Part shown: positions 1 through 6,774 of the stretch, in pieces
Position numbering within the stretch: position 1 is the first letter of the stretch
Layout: each line of letters opens with the position of its first letter
From: Alysiella sp.
GTDB lineage: Bacteria; Pseudomonadota; Gammaproteobacteria; Burkholderiales; Neisseriaceae
Length of the DNA stretch: 17,518 nt
Assembly: GCF_030525755.1 (NCBI RefSeq)
Contig: NZ_JAUNEC010000037.1
Coordinates: 1 to 17,518 of the forward strand
Reading direction: 5' to 3'
Translations under genes and position numbers: made by a program
Notes under the pieces: generated by a model
Told to the model about the DNA's origin: nothing
The model's input: only the letters and a program-made list of their open reading frames with translations
Database searches by the model: none

Positions 1-233
1 TTATGGCAAGCGATTTGGGCATCAGCACGGTGGACGCGACTGCCGAAGCCATCACATTGGCGTTTGGCAAAAACATGGTGCTGAACCCAGCCAAAATCAT
101 CGCCATCATGCAACGCGAAAAAGGCTGGCGCATGGCTGGCAGCGACAAATTGCGCGTGGAAATGAAAAGCGCAGATGTGGTGGCGCGAATTGAGAATGTG
201 CGGAAGGTGTTGCAGATTTTGCAGGCTGCCTGA
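1..233 (+). CDS. mfd: Transcription-repair coupling factor Mfd, C-terminal fragment (5' end outside window)
   Basis: Only the last 77 or so codons are in the window; the reading frame is open to the left edge, so the ATG at position 3 is an internal Met, not a start. The tail resembles the C-terminal D7 (TRCF) domain of Mfd: a segment reading LGISTVDATAEAITLAFG, then a helix with NPAKIIAIMQ, then SDKLRVEMK and a final helix. Mfd is the ATP-driven translocase that removes stalled RNA polymerase and recruits UvrA; the D7 domain masks the UvrA-binding surface until Mfd engages polymerase. The stop codon lies inside an exact uptake sequence (223-234), so the last residues Gln-Ala-Ala and the stop are partly DUS-encoded. 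The call rests on resemblance to the end of Neisseria and E. coli Mfd; the helicase motifs are out of view. Confidence 0.72.
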   Translation, partial: MASDLGISTVDATAEAITLAFGKNMVLNPAKIIAIMQREKGWRMAGSDKLRVEMKSADVVARIENVRKVLQILQAA

Positions 234-234
234 A
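223..234 (+). repeat. DNA uptake sequence overlapping the mfd stop codon
   Basis: Exact AGGCTGCCTGAA. The TGA within it is the in-frame stop codon of mfd. It is a single copy, not part of an inverted pair. Confidence 0.85.
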
Positions 235-253
235 GAAAGGATAAAGTATAAAT

Positions 254-520
254 CTGTTCCAATGGTAGTCCGCTGTCGAATAGTTGTTCCGCCACGACCC
301 ACATCATCAAGCACCTTCGGCTGCTGACACCAGCCTAAATGCTCGTGTACCACCAAACCGATATTGCGTGGGCTGACCACATTTTTTGCGATGCAAGAAA
401 AACATCAATCGTTTGAAAGGGCAATTTCTTTGTGTTCTGTAACACAAACACATTACGGTTTGGGATATTCCTGATGATTACCACTATATGGACGCGGAAT
501 TGGTTGGATTATTGCAGTAA
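254..520 (+). pseudogene. Degraded low-molecular-weight protein tyrosine phosphatase-like gene
   Basis: No intact ORF exists here, but three shifting plus-strand frames together read like the small tyrosine phosphatase family that begins with a CSxN(K/R)xRSPTAE loop and ends with DIPDDYxxMD. Pieces seen, in order: FQW-stop-SAVE-stop-LFRHDPHHQAPSAADTSLNAR (from 257), TDIAWADHIF (about 349-378), AMQEKHQSF (about 390-416, after a one-base shift), and HKHITVWDIPDDYHYMDAEL ending at the TAA at 518-520. At least two in-frame stops and three frameshifts are needed to join them, and the catalytic Cys loop is damaged. The family match rests on the DIPDDY-YMD tail and the AWADHIF segment, recalled from enterobacterial homologues. 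It follows mfd directly in the same direction. The decay looks old because the damage is spread across the whole gene. Confidence 0.62.
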
Positions 521-551
521 AGTTTGTAAGATGATTGATCAAAAGCCCAAT

Positions 552-587
552 TTTCAGGCAGCCAAAGTATTTTTGGGCTGCCTGAAA
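552..587. terminator. Inverted uptake-sequence pair between the phosphatase remnant and hscA
   Basis: A perfect 12-bp stem (552-563 with 576-587), each arm being 11 of the 12 DUS bases, with a 12-base loop. It sits 20 bp from the hscA stop, where a minus-strand terminator is expected, and also just after the remnant on the plus strand. On the plus strand the stem is followed by a short T-rich run (TGTTTTTATG), so it may work best in that direction. Function as a terminator is inferred. Confidence 0.55.
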
Positions 588-607
588 TGTTTTTATGAAA
601 GTATGAA

Positions 608-2464
608 TTACAAATCCGCCACATTTTGCCCTTGCAACATGCGCTGAATGTTTCTGTCCATGCGTTTGGCGGCAAAATCATCGGTGGCGTGCGATAAATC
701 GTGAATCATCGCGCGGATTTGCTCGGCGGTGTGCGTGGGCAAACTGGCGTTCAACTTATCCATTAAACCATTGATTTTTTGGATTTCATCGGCACTCAAT
801 AAATCGCTGTCCAAAGTTAAGGCTGCCTGAATTGCGCCAATCAAGCCTTCTGCCTCCACTTTGGCTTCGGCACGGGCGCGGGCAAGGGCATCGTCTTTGG
901 CATTGCTCATGCTGTCGCGCAACATATTCATAATCGTGTCATCGTCCAAACCGTAAGACGGTTTCACTTCAATTTGCGCTTGAACGCCTGTGGTTTGCTC
1001 ACGCGCCGACACTGACAACAAGCCATCGGCATCTACCTGAAACGTAACGCGAATCCGCGCCGCGCCAGCCACCATGGGTGGAATGCCACGCAAAGTGAAT
1101 TTCGCCAAACTGCGGCAGTCTGAAACCAATTCGCGTTCGCCCTGCACCACATGAATGGTCATGGCGGTTTGACCGTCTTTGAAAGTGGTAAATTCTTGGG
1201 CGCGCGCGGTGGGCAAAGTGCTGTTGCGCGGAATAATTTTTTCAGCCAAACCGCCATAGGTTTCCAAACCCAAAGACAAAGGCGTTACGTCCAACAACAA
1301 CCATTCGCCATCGTTTTTATTGCCCGCCAAAACATTGGCTTGCATGGCTGCGCCCAAAGCCACCACCTCATCGGGATTCAAATTATTGAGTGGCGTTTGC
1401 CCAAAAAACGCGCCCACCGCCTGTTGAACGTGCAACATGCGCGTGGCACCGCCCACCATAATCACACCTTTAATGTCGGATTTGGACACACCAGCGTCTT
1501 TCAGGGCTTGCTTAACGGGTTCAAGGGTTTTGGCGACCAAATGCTGGGTCAGCGCGTGAAATTCGGCGCGTGTGATGACGGTGCGAAGTGGCGTACCGTC
1601 TTGCAATTCGGTGGCGATTTCGGTTTCAGGCAGCCTGCTCAACGCTTCTTTGGCAGCGCGAACCAAGCCAAACAACAGTTGCACATCGCGTTCATCGGTA
1701 ATGGAAAGTTGATGTTTTTCAACAATATGACAAAACAAGCGGTGGTCAAAATCATCGCCACCCAAAGCGGAATTGCCGCCCGTTGCCTTCACTTCAAACA
1801 AGCCTTTGGAAAGCTGTAACACGGAAACATCAAACGTGCCGCCACCCAAATCGTACACCACAAACGTGCCTTCGGCGGCGTTGTCCAAACCGTAGGCGAT
1901 GGCGGCGGCGGTGGGTTCGTTGAGCAAACGCAACACGTTCAAACCAGCCAAACGTGCCGCGTCTTTGGTGGCTTGGCGTTGCGCGTCATCAAAATAGGCT
2001 GGCACGGTAATCACCGCGCCCACCAAATCGCCCCCCAACGATTGCTCGGCACGGTCTTTCAACACACGCAAAATGTCGGCAGACACTTCAATGGGGGTTT
2101 TTAAACCATTTTTGGTTTGCAATTCAATGATTTTGTCTGACGCGCCAAAACGATAGGGCAAATGCGTGGTGTCAATTTCAGGCAGCGTGCGCCCAATTAA
2201 ACGTTTGGCAGACGAAATGGTATTTTGTGGGTCAAGTTTTTGTTGTTCAAGGGCTTTTTTGCCCACAACCGCATTATCATCGCCCAAATAACGCACCACC
2301 GATGGCACGGCAACCGCACCTGTTTCATCTGGCAAACAGCTCGCTGCACCGCTTTTAACGGTGGCAACCAAGCTGTTGGTCGTCCCCAAATCAATGCCCA
2401 CCGCCAAACGGTGTTGATGGGGCGCGGCAGACATATTCGGTTCGGCAATTTGCAATAAAGCCAT
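608..2464 (-). CDS. hscA: Fe-S cluster assembly chaperone HscA (specialised Hsp70)
   Basis: An Hsp70 of 618 residues, close to the 616 of E. coli HscA. With HscB it handles the IscU scaffold, binding its LPPVK motif and using ATP to help release Fe-S clusters to apo-proteins in the cytoplasm. The N-terminus MALLQIAEP..SAAPHQHRLAVGIDLGTTNSL is diagnostic of HscA rather than DnaK. Visible ATPase motifs are IDLGTTNS (24-31), NEPTAAAIAYG (182-192), VYDLGGGTFDVSV (203-215) and VGGATRM; the substrate domain starts near LLLDVTPLSLGLET. The start at 2464 was chosen over the in-frame upstream ATG (2521) because it matches the family N-terminus and has AAGGA seven bases upstream. Unlike in many proteobacteria, no hscB, fdx or other isc gene lies next to it here; its likely promoter is at 2500-2528. 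Two exact DUS lie inside the gene. Confidence 0.95.
   Translation of the reverse strand: MALLQIAEPNMSAAPHQHRLAVGIDLGTTNSLVATVKSGAASCLPDETGAVAVPSVVRYLGDDNAVVGKKALEQQKLDPQNTISSAKRLIGRTLPEIDTTHLPYRFGASDKIIELQTKNGLKTPIEVSADILRVLKDRAEQSLGGDLVGAVITVPAYFDDAQRQATKDAARLAGLNVLRLLNEPTAAAIAYGLDNAAEGTFVVYDLGGGTFDVSVLQLSKGLFEVKATGGNSALGGDDFDHRLFCHIVEKHQLSITDERDVQLLFGLVRAAKEALSRLPETEIATELQDGTPLRTVITRAEFHALTQHLVAKTLEPVKQALKDAGVSKSDIKGVIMVGGATRMLHVQQAVGAFFGQTPLNNLNPDEVVALGAAMQANVLAGNKNDGEWLLLDVTPLSLGLETYGGLAEKIIPRNSTLPTARAQEFTTFKDGQTAMTIHVVQGERELVSDCRSLAKFTLRGIPPMVAGAARIRVTFQVDADGLLSVSAREQTTGVQAQIEVKPSYGLDDDTIMNMLRDSMSNAKDDALARARAEAKVEAEGLIGAIQAALTLDSDLLSADEIQKINGLMDKLNASLPTHTAEQIRAMIHDLSHATDDFAAKRMDRNIQRMLQGQNVADL
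820..831 (+). repeat. DNA uptake sequence inside hscA
   Basis: Exact AGGCTGCCTGAA on the plus strand, antisense to hscA. It falls in the C-terminal helical lid, a tolerant part of the protein. Confidence 0.85.
1625..1636 (-). repeat. DNA uptake sequence inside hscA
   Basis: Exact AGGCTGCCTGAA on the minus strand, in the coding sense of hscA, where it encodes part of the segment SRLPETEI. Confidence 0.85.
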
Positions 2465-2499
2465 GATTTGTTCCTTGATGTGTATTTTTAACGGTGCGT

Positions 2500-2528
2500 A
2501 TTTTAGCATTGTTGAGTGCATTTGTCGG
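2500..2528 (-). promoter_or_regulatory. Probable sigma-70 promoter of hscA
   Basis: On the minus strand, CCGACA (-35, 2523-2528) is followed by a 17-bp spacer and TAAAAT (-10, 2500-2505). TGC immediately before the -10 box makes it an extended -10. It ends about 35 bp upstream of the hscA start. The -35 box overlaps the adjacent DUS palindrome by one base. Confidence 0.5.
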
Positions 2529-2550
2529 TTTTTCAGGCAGCCTGAAAAAC
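2528..2550. repeat. Palindromic double DUS
   Basis: An 11-bp inverted repeat around a single A (2539). Reading one way it holds an exact Simonsiella-type DUS (AGGCTGCCTGAA, minus strand, 2532-2543); reading the other way an exact AGGCAGCCTGAA, the Kingella-type dialect (2535-2546). The two overlap by nine bases. Confidence 0.8.
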
Positions 2551-2552
2551 AC

Positions 2553-2577
2553 AGGTCGGATAAAACCTATCCGACCT
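2553..2577 (-). terminator. Rho-independent terminator of the flavin reductase gene
   Basis: A perfect 10-bp hairpin (2553-2562 with 2568-2577, five-base loop). On the minus strand it is followed by GTGTTTTTC. It lies 17 bp after the stop of the flavin reductase gene and before the hscA promoter, so it separates the two transcripts. Confidence 0.75.
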
Positions 2578-2594
2578 ATTTATGTGATAAGCAA

Positions 2595-3083
2595 TTAACG
2601 CAATGATAAGAATTGCCTGCGAAAATACACCAATGCGCCTTGTTCTTGTTGTGGTGTGTTAATGTGTTCAATGGCAACGGAAAAGACATGATGCGTTCCT
2701 ACTTCACGATGGTCTATGATGTTGCCATGCAAATAAGCCAATGCACCTTCTATTTGCAGTTGTCCTGTCGGTCCTCTGTGCCAAATGTGTTGCTCAAAAC
2801 GTTCGGCTGGGGTTAGGGCAGTCATGCCTGCGAAATGTTCGGCAACGTCTTGCTGATGTGCTGCCAATACATTGACACAGAGTTGGCGATTGGCAACCAA
2901 AACAGGACAAATTAGGGCTTGACTGTTGACGCACAGTACCAATGTAGGCGGTGTATCGGTTACAGGTGCAACAGCTGTCATGGTAATGCCGAAACGTCCT
3001 GCTGTGCCATCAGTTGTGATGACGTGTATGCCTGCGGCACATTGCGACATGGCTTCGCGAAAATCGTGTTGTGATGGGTGCAT
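2595..3083 (-). CDS. Flavin reductase family protein (HpaC-like, short-chain NAD(P)H:flavin oxidoreductase)
   Basis: A protein of 162 residues, the usual size for the flavin reductase-like domain that supplies FADH2 or FMNH2 to two-component monooxygenases or to iron reduction. Family features in order: FREAMSQCAAGIHVITTDG (8-26), GITMTAVAPVTDTPPTLVLCVN (32-53, the flavin-binding segment), NRQLCVNVLA (65-74), HFAGMTAL (83-90), GTHHVFSVAIEHI (129-141) and a final YFRRQF. The order and wording match HpaC of the 4-hydroxyphenylacetate 3-hydroxylase system closely, but no HpaB oxygenase is nearby, so the partner is unknown. The open frame extends upstream to 3272 through the end of nnrD; the Met at 3083 fits the family N-terminus but has no clear Shine-Dalgarno, so the start is less certain than the product. 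nnrD ends 71 bp upstream on the same strand. Confidence 0.82.
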   Translation of the reverse strand: MHPSQHDFREAMSQCAAGIHVITTDGTAGRFGITMTAVAPVTDTPPTLVLCVNSQALICPVLVANRQLCVNVLAAHQQDVAEHFAGMTALTPAERFEQHIWHRGPTGQLQIEGALAYLHGNIIDHREVGTHHVFSVAIEHINTPQQEQGALVYFRRQFLSLR

Positions 3084-3112
3084 GATGTGATGATGGTTTT
3101 GCTGTATTGGGT

Positions 3113-3148
3113 TTTCAGGCAGCCTAACGGGTATTGGGCTGCCTGAAA
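3113..3148. repeat. Inverted DUS pair between nnrD and the flavin reductase gene
   Basis: A perfect 12-bp stem (3113-3124 with 3137-3148) made of two DUS copies; the one at 3114-3125 (minus) is an exact 12-mer. It fills half of the 71-bp gap. No T-run follows it on the minus strand, so it may be a weak terminator or only an uptake signal. Confidence 0.6.
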
Positions 3149-3154
3149 TTTTGT

Positions 3155-4033
3155 TTAAATGGTCAGTTGATTGCGAAGCCAACGTACGGTTGTGGGCAAT
3201 TCGCTTGCGGTTAAACCAATGGGACCGTGTTGTGTGTGAACCAATAATTCTGCTGCCATACCATGCAACCACACCGCAGCAGGTACGGCTTCTTCTGCAA
3301 CAATACCTTGTGCCAACAAGCTACCAATAATGCCAGCCAAAACATCGCCACTTCCTGCGCTTGCCAGTCCTGAATTGCCTGTTTTATTCACATGAAGGAA
3401 ACCGCGTACCGATGAAATGACTGTTTCATAACCTTTTAATACTACCCAACAACGGTAACGACTCGCTATTTCGCGTGCTGCCCATGAGCGGTTGTTTTGT
3501 ATTTGGTTAATGCCTGTATTGAGTAAATGTGCGGCTTCGCCAGGATGAGGGGTTAAAACCAAATCAGCACGTTTGGTTTGAGGGAAGAGTTTGGGTTGTT
3601 CTACCAAAAGGTGAATGGCATCGGCATCTAATACCAATTGTGGGTGTGCGCTGTGCCAAACCGTATGCAAAACACGCGCTGCTGCTTCATCTTGCCCCAA
3701 GCCGCACCCGATAACCCAAGTACTGATGTCTTCACGAAGAACCGCACGTTCTGCAGTATTCAAAATTAATTCGGGTTGTGATGTGTAAACCGATATGGGT
3801 AAAGTGGTCTGATTGAATGCTGCAATGACTTTGCCACAACCTGCATATAAAGCTGCCACTGAAGCCAATAAGGCTGCACCTGTCATGCCTTCACTACCGC
3901 CCAATACGCCTACTGTGCCAAGCTGACCTTTATGACAGTCCACAGCACGGCGTCGGGTTAATGTGGGATAGTGTTGTTGTGCATATTGACGCAATGGCGC
4001 GACATTGGGTTTGGGATAAGCGTTGTCAAACAT
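3155..4033 (-). CDS. nnrD: ADP-dependent (S)-NAD(P)H-hydrate dehydratase NnrD
   Basis: A stand-alone YjeF C-terminal (ribokinase-fold) domain of 292 residues, without the N-terminal epimerase domain found in fused YjeF proteins. It dehydrates damaged S-NADHX and S-NADPHX back to NADH and NADPH using ADP, a cytoplasmic metabolite-repair step. Motifs: GTVGVLGGSEGMTGAALLA (about 39-57), LDADAIHLL near 135-143, TPHPGEAAHLL (161-171), and NSGLASAGSGDVLAG (220-234) with the catalytic Asp230 in GSGD. Two ATGs are close together (4039 and 4033). The second is preferred because the upstream GGA lies nine bases from it but only three from the first; the difference is two residues. No epimerase (NnrE) gene is in view. 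An AT-rich site resembling half a Fur box lies just upstream (4050-4062). Confidence 0.92.
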   Translation of the reverse strand: MFDNAYPKPNVAPLRQYAQQHYPTLTRRRAVDCHKGQLGTVGVLGGSEGMTGAALLASVAALYAGCGKVIAAFNQTTLPISVYTSQPELILNTAERAVLREDISTWVIGCGLGQDEAAARVLHTVWHSAHPQLVLDADAIHLLVEQPKLFPQTKRADLVLTPHPGEAAHLLNTGINQIQNNRSWAAREIASRYRCWVVLKGYETVISSVRGFLHVNKTGNSGLASAGSGDVLAGIIGSLLAQGIVAEEAVPAAVWLHGMAAELLVHTQHGPIGLTASELPTTVRWLRNQLTI

Positions 4034-4039
4034 AAGCAT

Positions 4040-4351
4040 CAGTCCAAAAATAATGATAATTGGCTTTCAGGTAGCCTGAAAGCTAAAAGTAAGATAGGCA
4101 TTCTACCACAGTTGCACCGCATTACTGAAATGCCATAATAATCAGAAACCATAGCGACTTGCTATCGCTTTATCTCTAATTTTTTTGGTTCAAATGGTTT
4201 GGGCTCACAAAAATAGCTGCTTTATGTCCACATGATGTTACACAATGCATTCATTCATCTCAATAACATTAATCATCAACTTGCCATATTGTGCTAAAAA
4301 CGGCATGATGCCGCCTTTCTGTTTTCAACCTGTCGTCAAATAAGGCAAATT
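4040..4351. other. Divergent intergenic region (nnrD / acyltransferase), with DUS palindrome and Fur-like half-site
   Basis: 312 bp with no gene seen. At 4050-4062 there are 11 consecutive bases (ATAATGATAAT) matching the first half of the classical 19-bp Fur consensus, close to the nnrD start. At 4063-4083 a hairpin of two 9-bp arms carries an Eikenella-type DUS variant, AGGCTACCTGAA on the minus strand. Further right, 4303-4315 is a small perfect hairpin (CGGCAT/ATGCCG) shortly upstream of the acyltransferase start. Promoters for both flanking genes must lie here, but none is convincing by eye. Confidence 0.45.
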
Positions 4352-5152
4352 ATGAACAAAGTAAATTGGTTTATACGCATCACACGTTTATTCCGATTGG
4401 TACTCTGGCTGCTGCGTGTCATGCAACGTTTCAGTAAATTGTCTGATGCCAATTTACACCAACGTGAGCAAGTTTTACAACAATCTGCCCAAGAGGCTCT
4501 ATCGGTTTTGGGCATCACTTTACACAGTAATAAGCTGCCTGAAAGCCATAAACCCAATTCTCAAGCACAAGGTTTACTGCTGGCTGCCAACCATATTTCA
4601 TGGTTGGACATTATGGCGATTTGCGCGCTTTATCCTTGTGGTTTTATTGCCATGAAAGAAATCAAAAATTGGTTCATCATCGGTAAAATCGTCCAAAACG
4701 CAGGTACGATATTCATTGACCGTCGCAACCGCAAAGACATTGAGCCTATCAATGCTGCGATTGTTCAACGTTTGCAACAAGGCATGAATGTGTGTTTTTT
4801 TCCCGAAGCACGTACCACTTCTGGGAGTGATGTTTTACCACTCAAAGCAGCCCTGTTTCAGGCAGCCATTAACAGTCAATCAGCCATTCAAGTCCTTGCT
4901 CTGCGTTATTATGAACACAATCAACGTACCGAAGAGGTGTCATTTGAAAAAGTCAATTTATGGGTTTCGCTATGGAAAATTGTTTCTCTGGAAAATTTAA
5001 CGGTACGCATAGATGTAGCCGATTTAATTTACCCACAGCCTAATGATGACCGTTTCACACTCAAAGAACAGGCTGAAATTTTCTTGCGCCAAATCATTAG
5101 CAGCGATAGTCCTAATCACAGTCTTGACAAGCAATACAATAAAAATATTTAA
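4352..5152 (+). CDS. Lysophospholipid acyltransferase family protein (PlsC-like)
   Basis: A 266-residue acyltransferase of the PlsC/LPLAT family, which transfers a fatty acyl chain from acyl-ACP or acyl-CoA to a lyso-lipid on the cytoplasmic membrane. Block I is NHISWLD (80-86), giving the HX4D catalytic pair His81 and Asp86. Block II is the FIDRRNRKD region (121-129). Block III is FFPEARTTSG (149-158), where the common Gly after Glu is replaced by Ala. The N-terminus (about 5-25, rich in Trp, Phe and Leu with Arg) is a likely membrane anchor. AAGG lies just upstream of the chosen ATG. The exact acceptor cannot be told: the Neisseria nlaA/nlaB acyltransferases and ornithine-lipid OlsA enzymes are all similar. 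hemO follows 96 bp downstream but has its own control region. Confidence 0.85.
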   Translation: MNKVNWFIRITRLFRLVLWLLRVMQRFSKLSDANLHQREQVLQQSAQEALSVLGITLHSNKLPESHKPNSQAQGLLLAANHISWLDIMAICALYPCGFIAMKEIKNWFIIGKIVQNAGTIFIDRRNRKDIEPINAAIVQRLQQGMNVCFFPEARTTSGSDVLPLKAALFQAAINSQSAIQVLALRYYEHNQRTEEVSFEKVNLWVSLWKIVSLENLTVRIDVADLIYPQPNDDRFTLKEQAEIFLRQIISSDSPNHSLDKQYNKNI

Positions 5153-5199
5153 ATTTTTACCATTTTGGCGTATATTCACGCTTGCTTTATCAGGTAGGC

Positions 5200-5233
5200 T
5201 ATACATTAAGCGTATTTTTCATCATTATCATTA
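5200..5233 (+). promoter_or_regulatory. Probable hemO promoter region with Fur-like operator
   Basis: TATACA (5200-5205) is a plausible -10 box, though no good -35 is seen. Between it and the hemO ribosome site lies an AT-rich stretch (5215-5233) whose reverse strand contains TAATGATAATGAT, ten consecutive bases of which match the Fur box consensus. An operator over the start of transcription is where iron repression would act, and hemO of other Neisseriaceae is iron-repressed by Fur. Binding is inferred. Confidence 0.5.
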
Positions 5234-5248
5234 AATTAAGGAAAAATC

Positions 5249-5818
5249 ATGAGCGAAACAACATTCCAACAATTTCTTAAAGAAAACAGTCGCGCCACAC
5301 ACGATAGCGTGGACGAACTGGTTATGTCCATGAAGCCGTTTGACAGCAAAGAAAATTACATTAAATTTTTGCAACTGCAAGCTGTGTTCCACAAAATTGT
5401 GGACGACATCTATAAAGATCCAGAATGGAACAAAGAAATACCTGATTTGGCCTCATTAGCACGTTATGATGCTGTGTTACAAGATTTACAAGACTTAAAT
5501 GCAAATGAGAAAGCTGTTTCTTTAACCTTACCCAAACCCAAAGGCATAGAAGCATTAGGTTGGTTGTATTGTGCCGAAGGTTCAAATGTTGGTGCGGCAT
5601 TCTTGTTTAAAGATGCCCAAAACAAACTGGGTTACTCCGCAGAACATGGCGCACGCCATTTAGGACCTCATGTAGAAGGACGTGGCAAGCACTGGCGTGC
5701 CTTTGCAGAGCAACTTAATCAACTCGGCATTGAAGGGATAGACCGTGAAACAGCATTGCGTGGTGCATTAGAAGCTTTTACTTTCTATAAAGCATTGCTG
5801 CGCGAGATTTTCGCTTAA
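5249..5818 (+). CDS. hemO: Heme oxygenase HemO (HmuO/HO-1 fold)
   Basis: A 189-residue bacterial heme oxygenase, opening the porphyrin ring of heme to give biliverdin, CO and Fe2+, so that heme taken up from the host can serve as iron source. The proximal heme ligand is His18 in RATHDSVDELVMS; SKENYIKFLQLQAVFHK (33-49) and GWLYCAEGSNVGAAFLFK (104-121, the flexible distal helix with its glycines) follow the N. meningitidis HemO pattern, as does HGARHLGPH..GRGKHWRAF (133-152). It ends about 20 residues earlier than the meningococcal enzyme, lacking the His-rich tail. A good ribosome site (AAGGA) precedes the ATG. The meningococcal neighbour hmbR (heme receptor) is absent here; a Fur-like site lies upstream. 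Confidence 0.95.
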   Translation: MSETTFQQFLKENSRATHDSVDELVMSMKPFDSKENYIKFLQLQAVFHKIVDDIYKDPEWNKEIPDLASLARYDAVLQDLQDLNANEKAVSLTLPKPKGIEALGWLYCAEGSNVGAAFLFKDAQNKLGYSAEHGARHLGPHVEGRGKHWRAFAEQLNQLGIEGIDRETALRGALEAFTFYKALLREIFA

Positions 5819-5861
5819 ATTATGATTGTTTAAAATATAAACAATTATGTCGTTACTAAAC

Positions 5862-5894
5862 GCCCCAATGTGTACGAGTCGTGCACATTGGGGC
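5862..5894 (+). terminator. Strong hairpin after hemO
   Basis: An 11-bp perfect stem (5862-5872 with 5884-5894), extendable inward by three pairs to a five-base loop. It lies 44 bp after the hemO stop. A weaker 8-bp hairpin (5825-5832 with 5838-5845) comes first. The T-run after the main stem is poor (ATTGTTACC), so efficiency is uncertain. Confidence 0.6.
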
Positions 5895-5950
5895 ATTGTT
5901 ACCTTATCCATGTCAATTTTAATTTTGAACGAATATATTAAACATTAATA

Positions 5951-5985
5951 AACAGGCTGTCTGAAAATCTTTCAGGCAGCCTGTT
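5951..5985 (-). terminator. DUS-pair terminator of petABC
   Basis: A 16-bp stem with a single G-T pair and a three-base loop, four bases after the petC stop on the minus strand. The arm at 5971-5982 holds an exact DUS (minus strand); the other arm is a one-base variant. On the minus strand it is followed by TATTAATGTTTAATA. The position and shape fit a DUS-derived terminator. Confidence 0.65.
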
Positions 5986-5988
5986 GTG

Positions 5989-6774
5989 TTAATGTACGTC
6001 TTTCCAGTATTCTTTTTTCAGGAAGTAAGCCAAAGGCAGCATAACCACAAATAAGAATAATAAAACGAGATAACCAATTTGTTTACGCTGAACTTGGGCT
6101 GGTTCAGCCATATATGCCATGAAATTAGTTAAGTCTTTGGCATAATTGTCATATTCAGCAGTAATGACTTTGCCGTCTTTTGTCATGCGCGTAAGTTTTC
6201 CTGTGCTTTCCCATTGCAGTTCAGGTACTTTATTGCCATGACCATCGTCTTGCATAATGGGTTTACCATTTTTGTCCAGCTTAACCGTTTGAATGCCTTG
6301 TTGTTCCCATAAAACATGAGGCATGGCGGCATTTGGCAAAACAGTATTATTCCAACCATTGGGTCGACTGGGGTCTTTATAGAAACCACGCAAGTAAGCA
6401 TAAATGTAGTCGTTACCGCGAGAGCGCGCAATCAAGGTTAAATCGGGTGGTACCACACCAAACCATTTTTTTGCGTCTGCGGGATTCATGTGTGCTTGCA
6501 TCACATCCCCCACTTTATCGGTGGTAAACATCAGGTTTTTCTTGATTTCATCTTCGGTCAAGCCGATGTCTTGTAAGCGGTTGTAGCGCATCATGGAAGC
6601 CGAGTGGCACGACAAACAGTTGTTCACGAAAATTTGTGCGCCGCGTTGCAAGCTCACTTGGTCGCGTGGGTCTAATTCAACGTGTGGGTAATTGCCACCA
6701 CCAGCCGCAACCGCCATACTCATAGGTGCTGCCAATAATAAGGCAGCAATCGTGTTTTTCAATGCTTTTTTCAT
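5989..6774 (-). CDS. petC: Cytochrome c1 subunit of the bc1 complex
   Basis: A 261-residue cytochrome c1, the periplasmic electron carrier of complex III that takes electrons from the Rieske protein and passes them to soluble or membrane c-type cytochromes. A signal peptide (1-24, MKK..AALLLAAPMSMAVAA) is followed by the heme site CLSCH (53-57), PPDLTLIARSRG (109-120) and AMPHVLW with the probable axial ligand Met151. One C-terminal membrane helix (about 229-251, YLVLLFLFVVMLPLAYF) ends in a basic tail. The frame is open 15 codons further upstream, but the start at 6774 gives a normal signal peptide and sits 13 bp after the petB stop. The ribosome site is part of a DUS that fills this gap. 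It is the last gene of petABC. Confidence 0.95.
   Translation of the reverse strand: MKKALKNTIAALLLAAPMSMAVAAGGGNYPHVELDPRDQVSLQRGAQIFVNNCLSCHSASMMRYNRLQDIGLTEDEIKKNLMFTTDKVGDVMQAHMNPADAKKWFGVVPPDLTLIARSRGNDYIYAYLRGFYKDPSRPNGWNNTVLPNAAMPHVLWEQQGIQTVKLDKNGKPIMQDDGHGNKVPELQWESTGKLTRMTKDGKVITAEYDNYAKDLTNFMAYMAEPAQVQRKQIGYLVLLFLFVVMLPLAYFLKKEYWKDVH

Noticed and set aside
241..400. Minus-strand open frame reading NVVSPRNIGLVVHEHLGW
   Set aside because: The plus strand explains the same bases better as a decayed phosphatase gene; the minus frame has no start site and no family I recognise.
1151..1819. 222-codon open frame on the plus strand
   Set aside because: It is fully antisense to hscA, whose Hsp70 motifs are unmistakable; its product is low-complexity and unlike any family I know.
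3084..3272. N-terminal extension of the flavin reductase to 3272
   Set aside because: It overlaps the 3' end of nnrD by more than 100 bp and contains a DUS-encoded RLPEN segment; the family N-terminus fits the Met at 3083.
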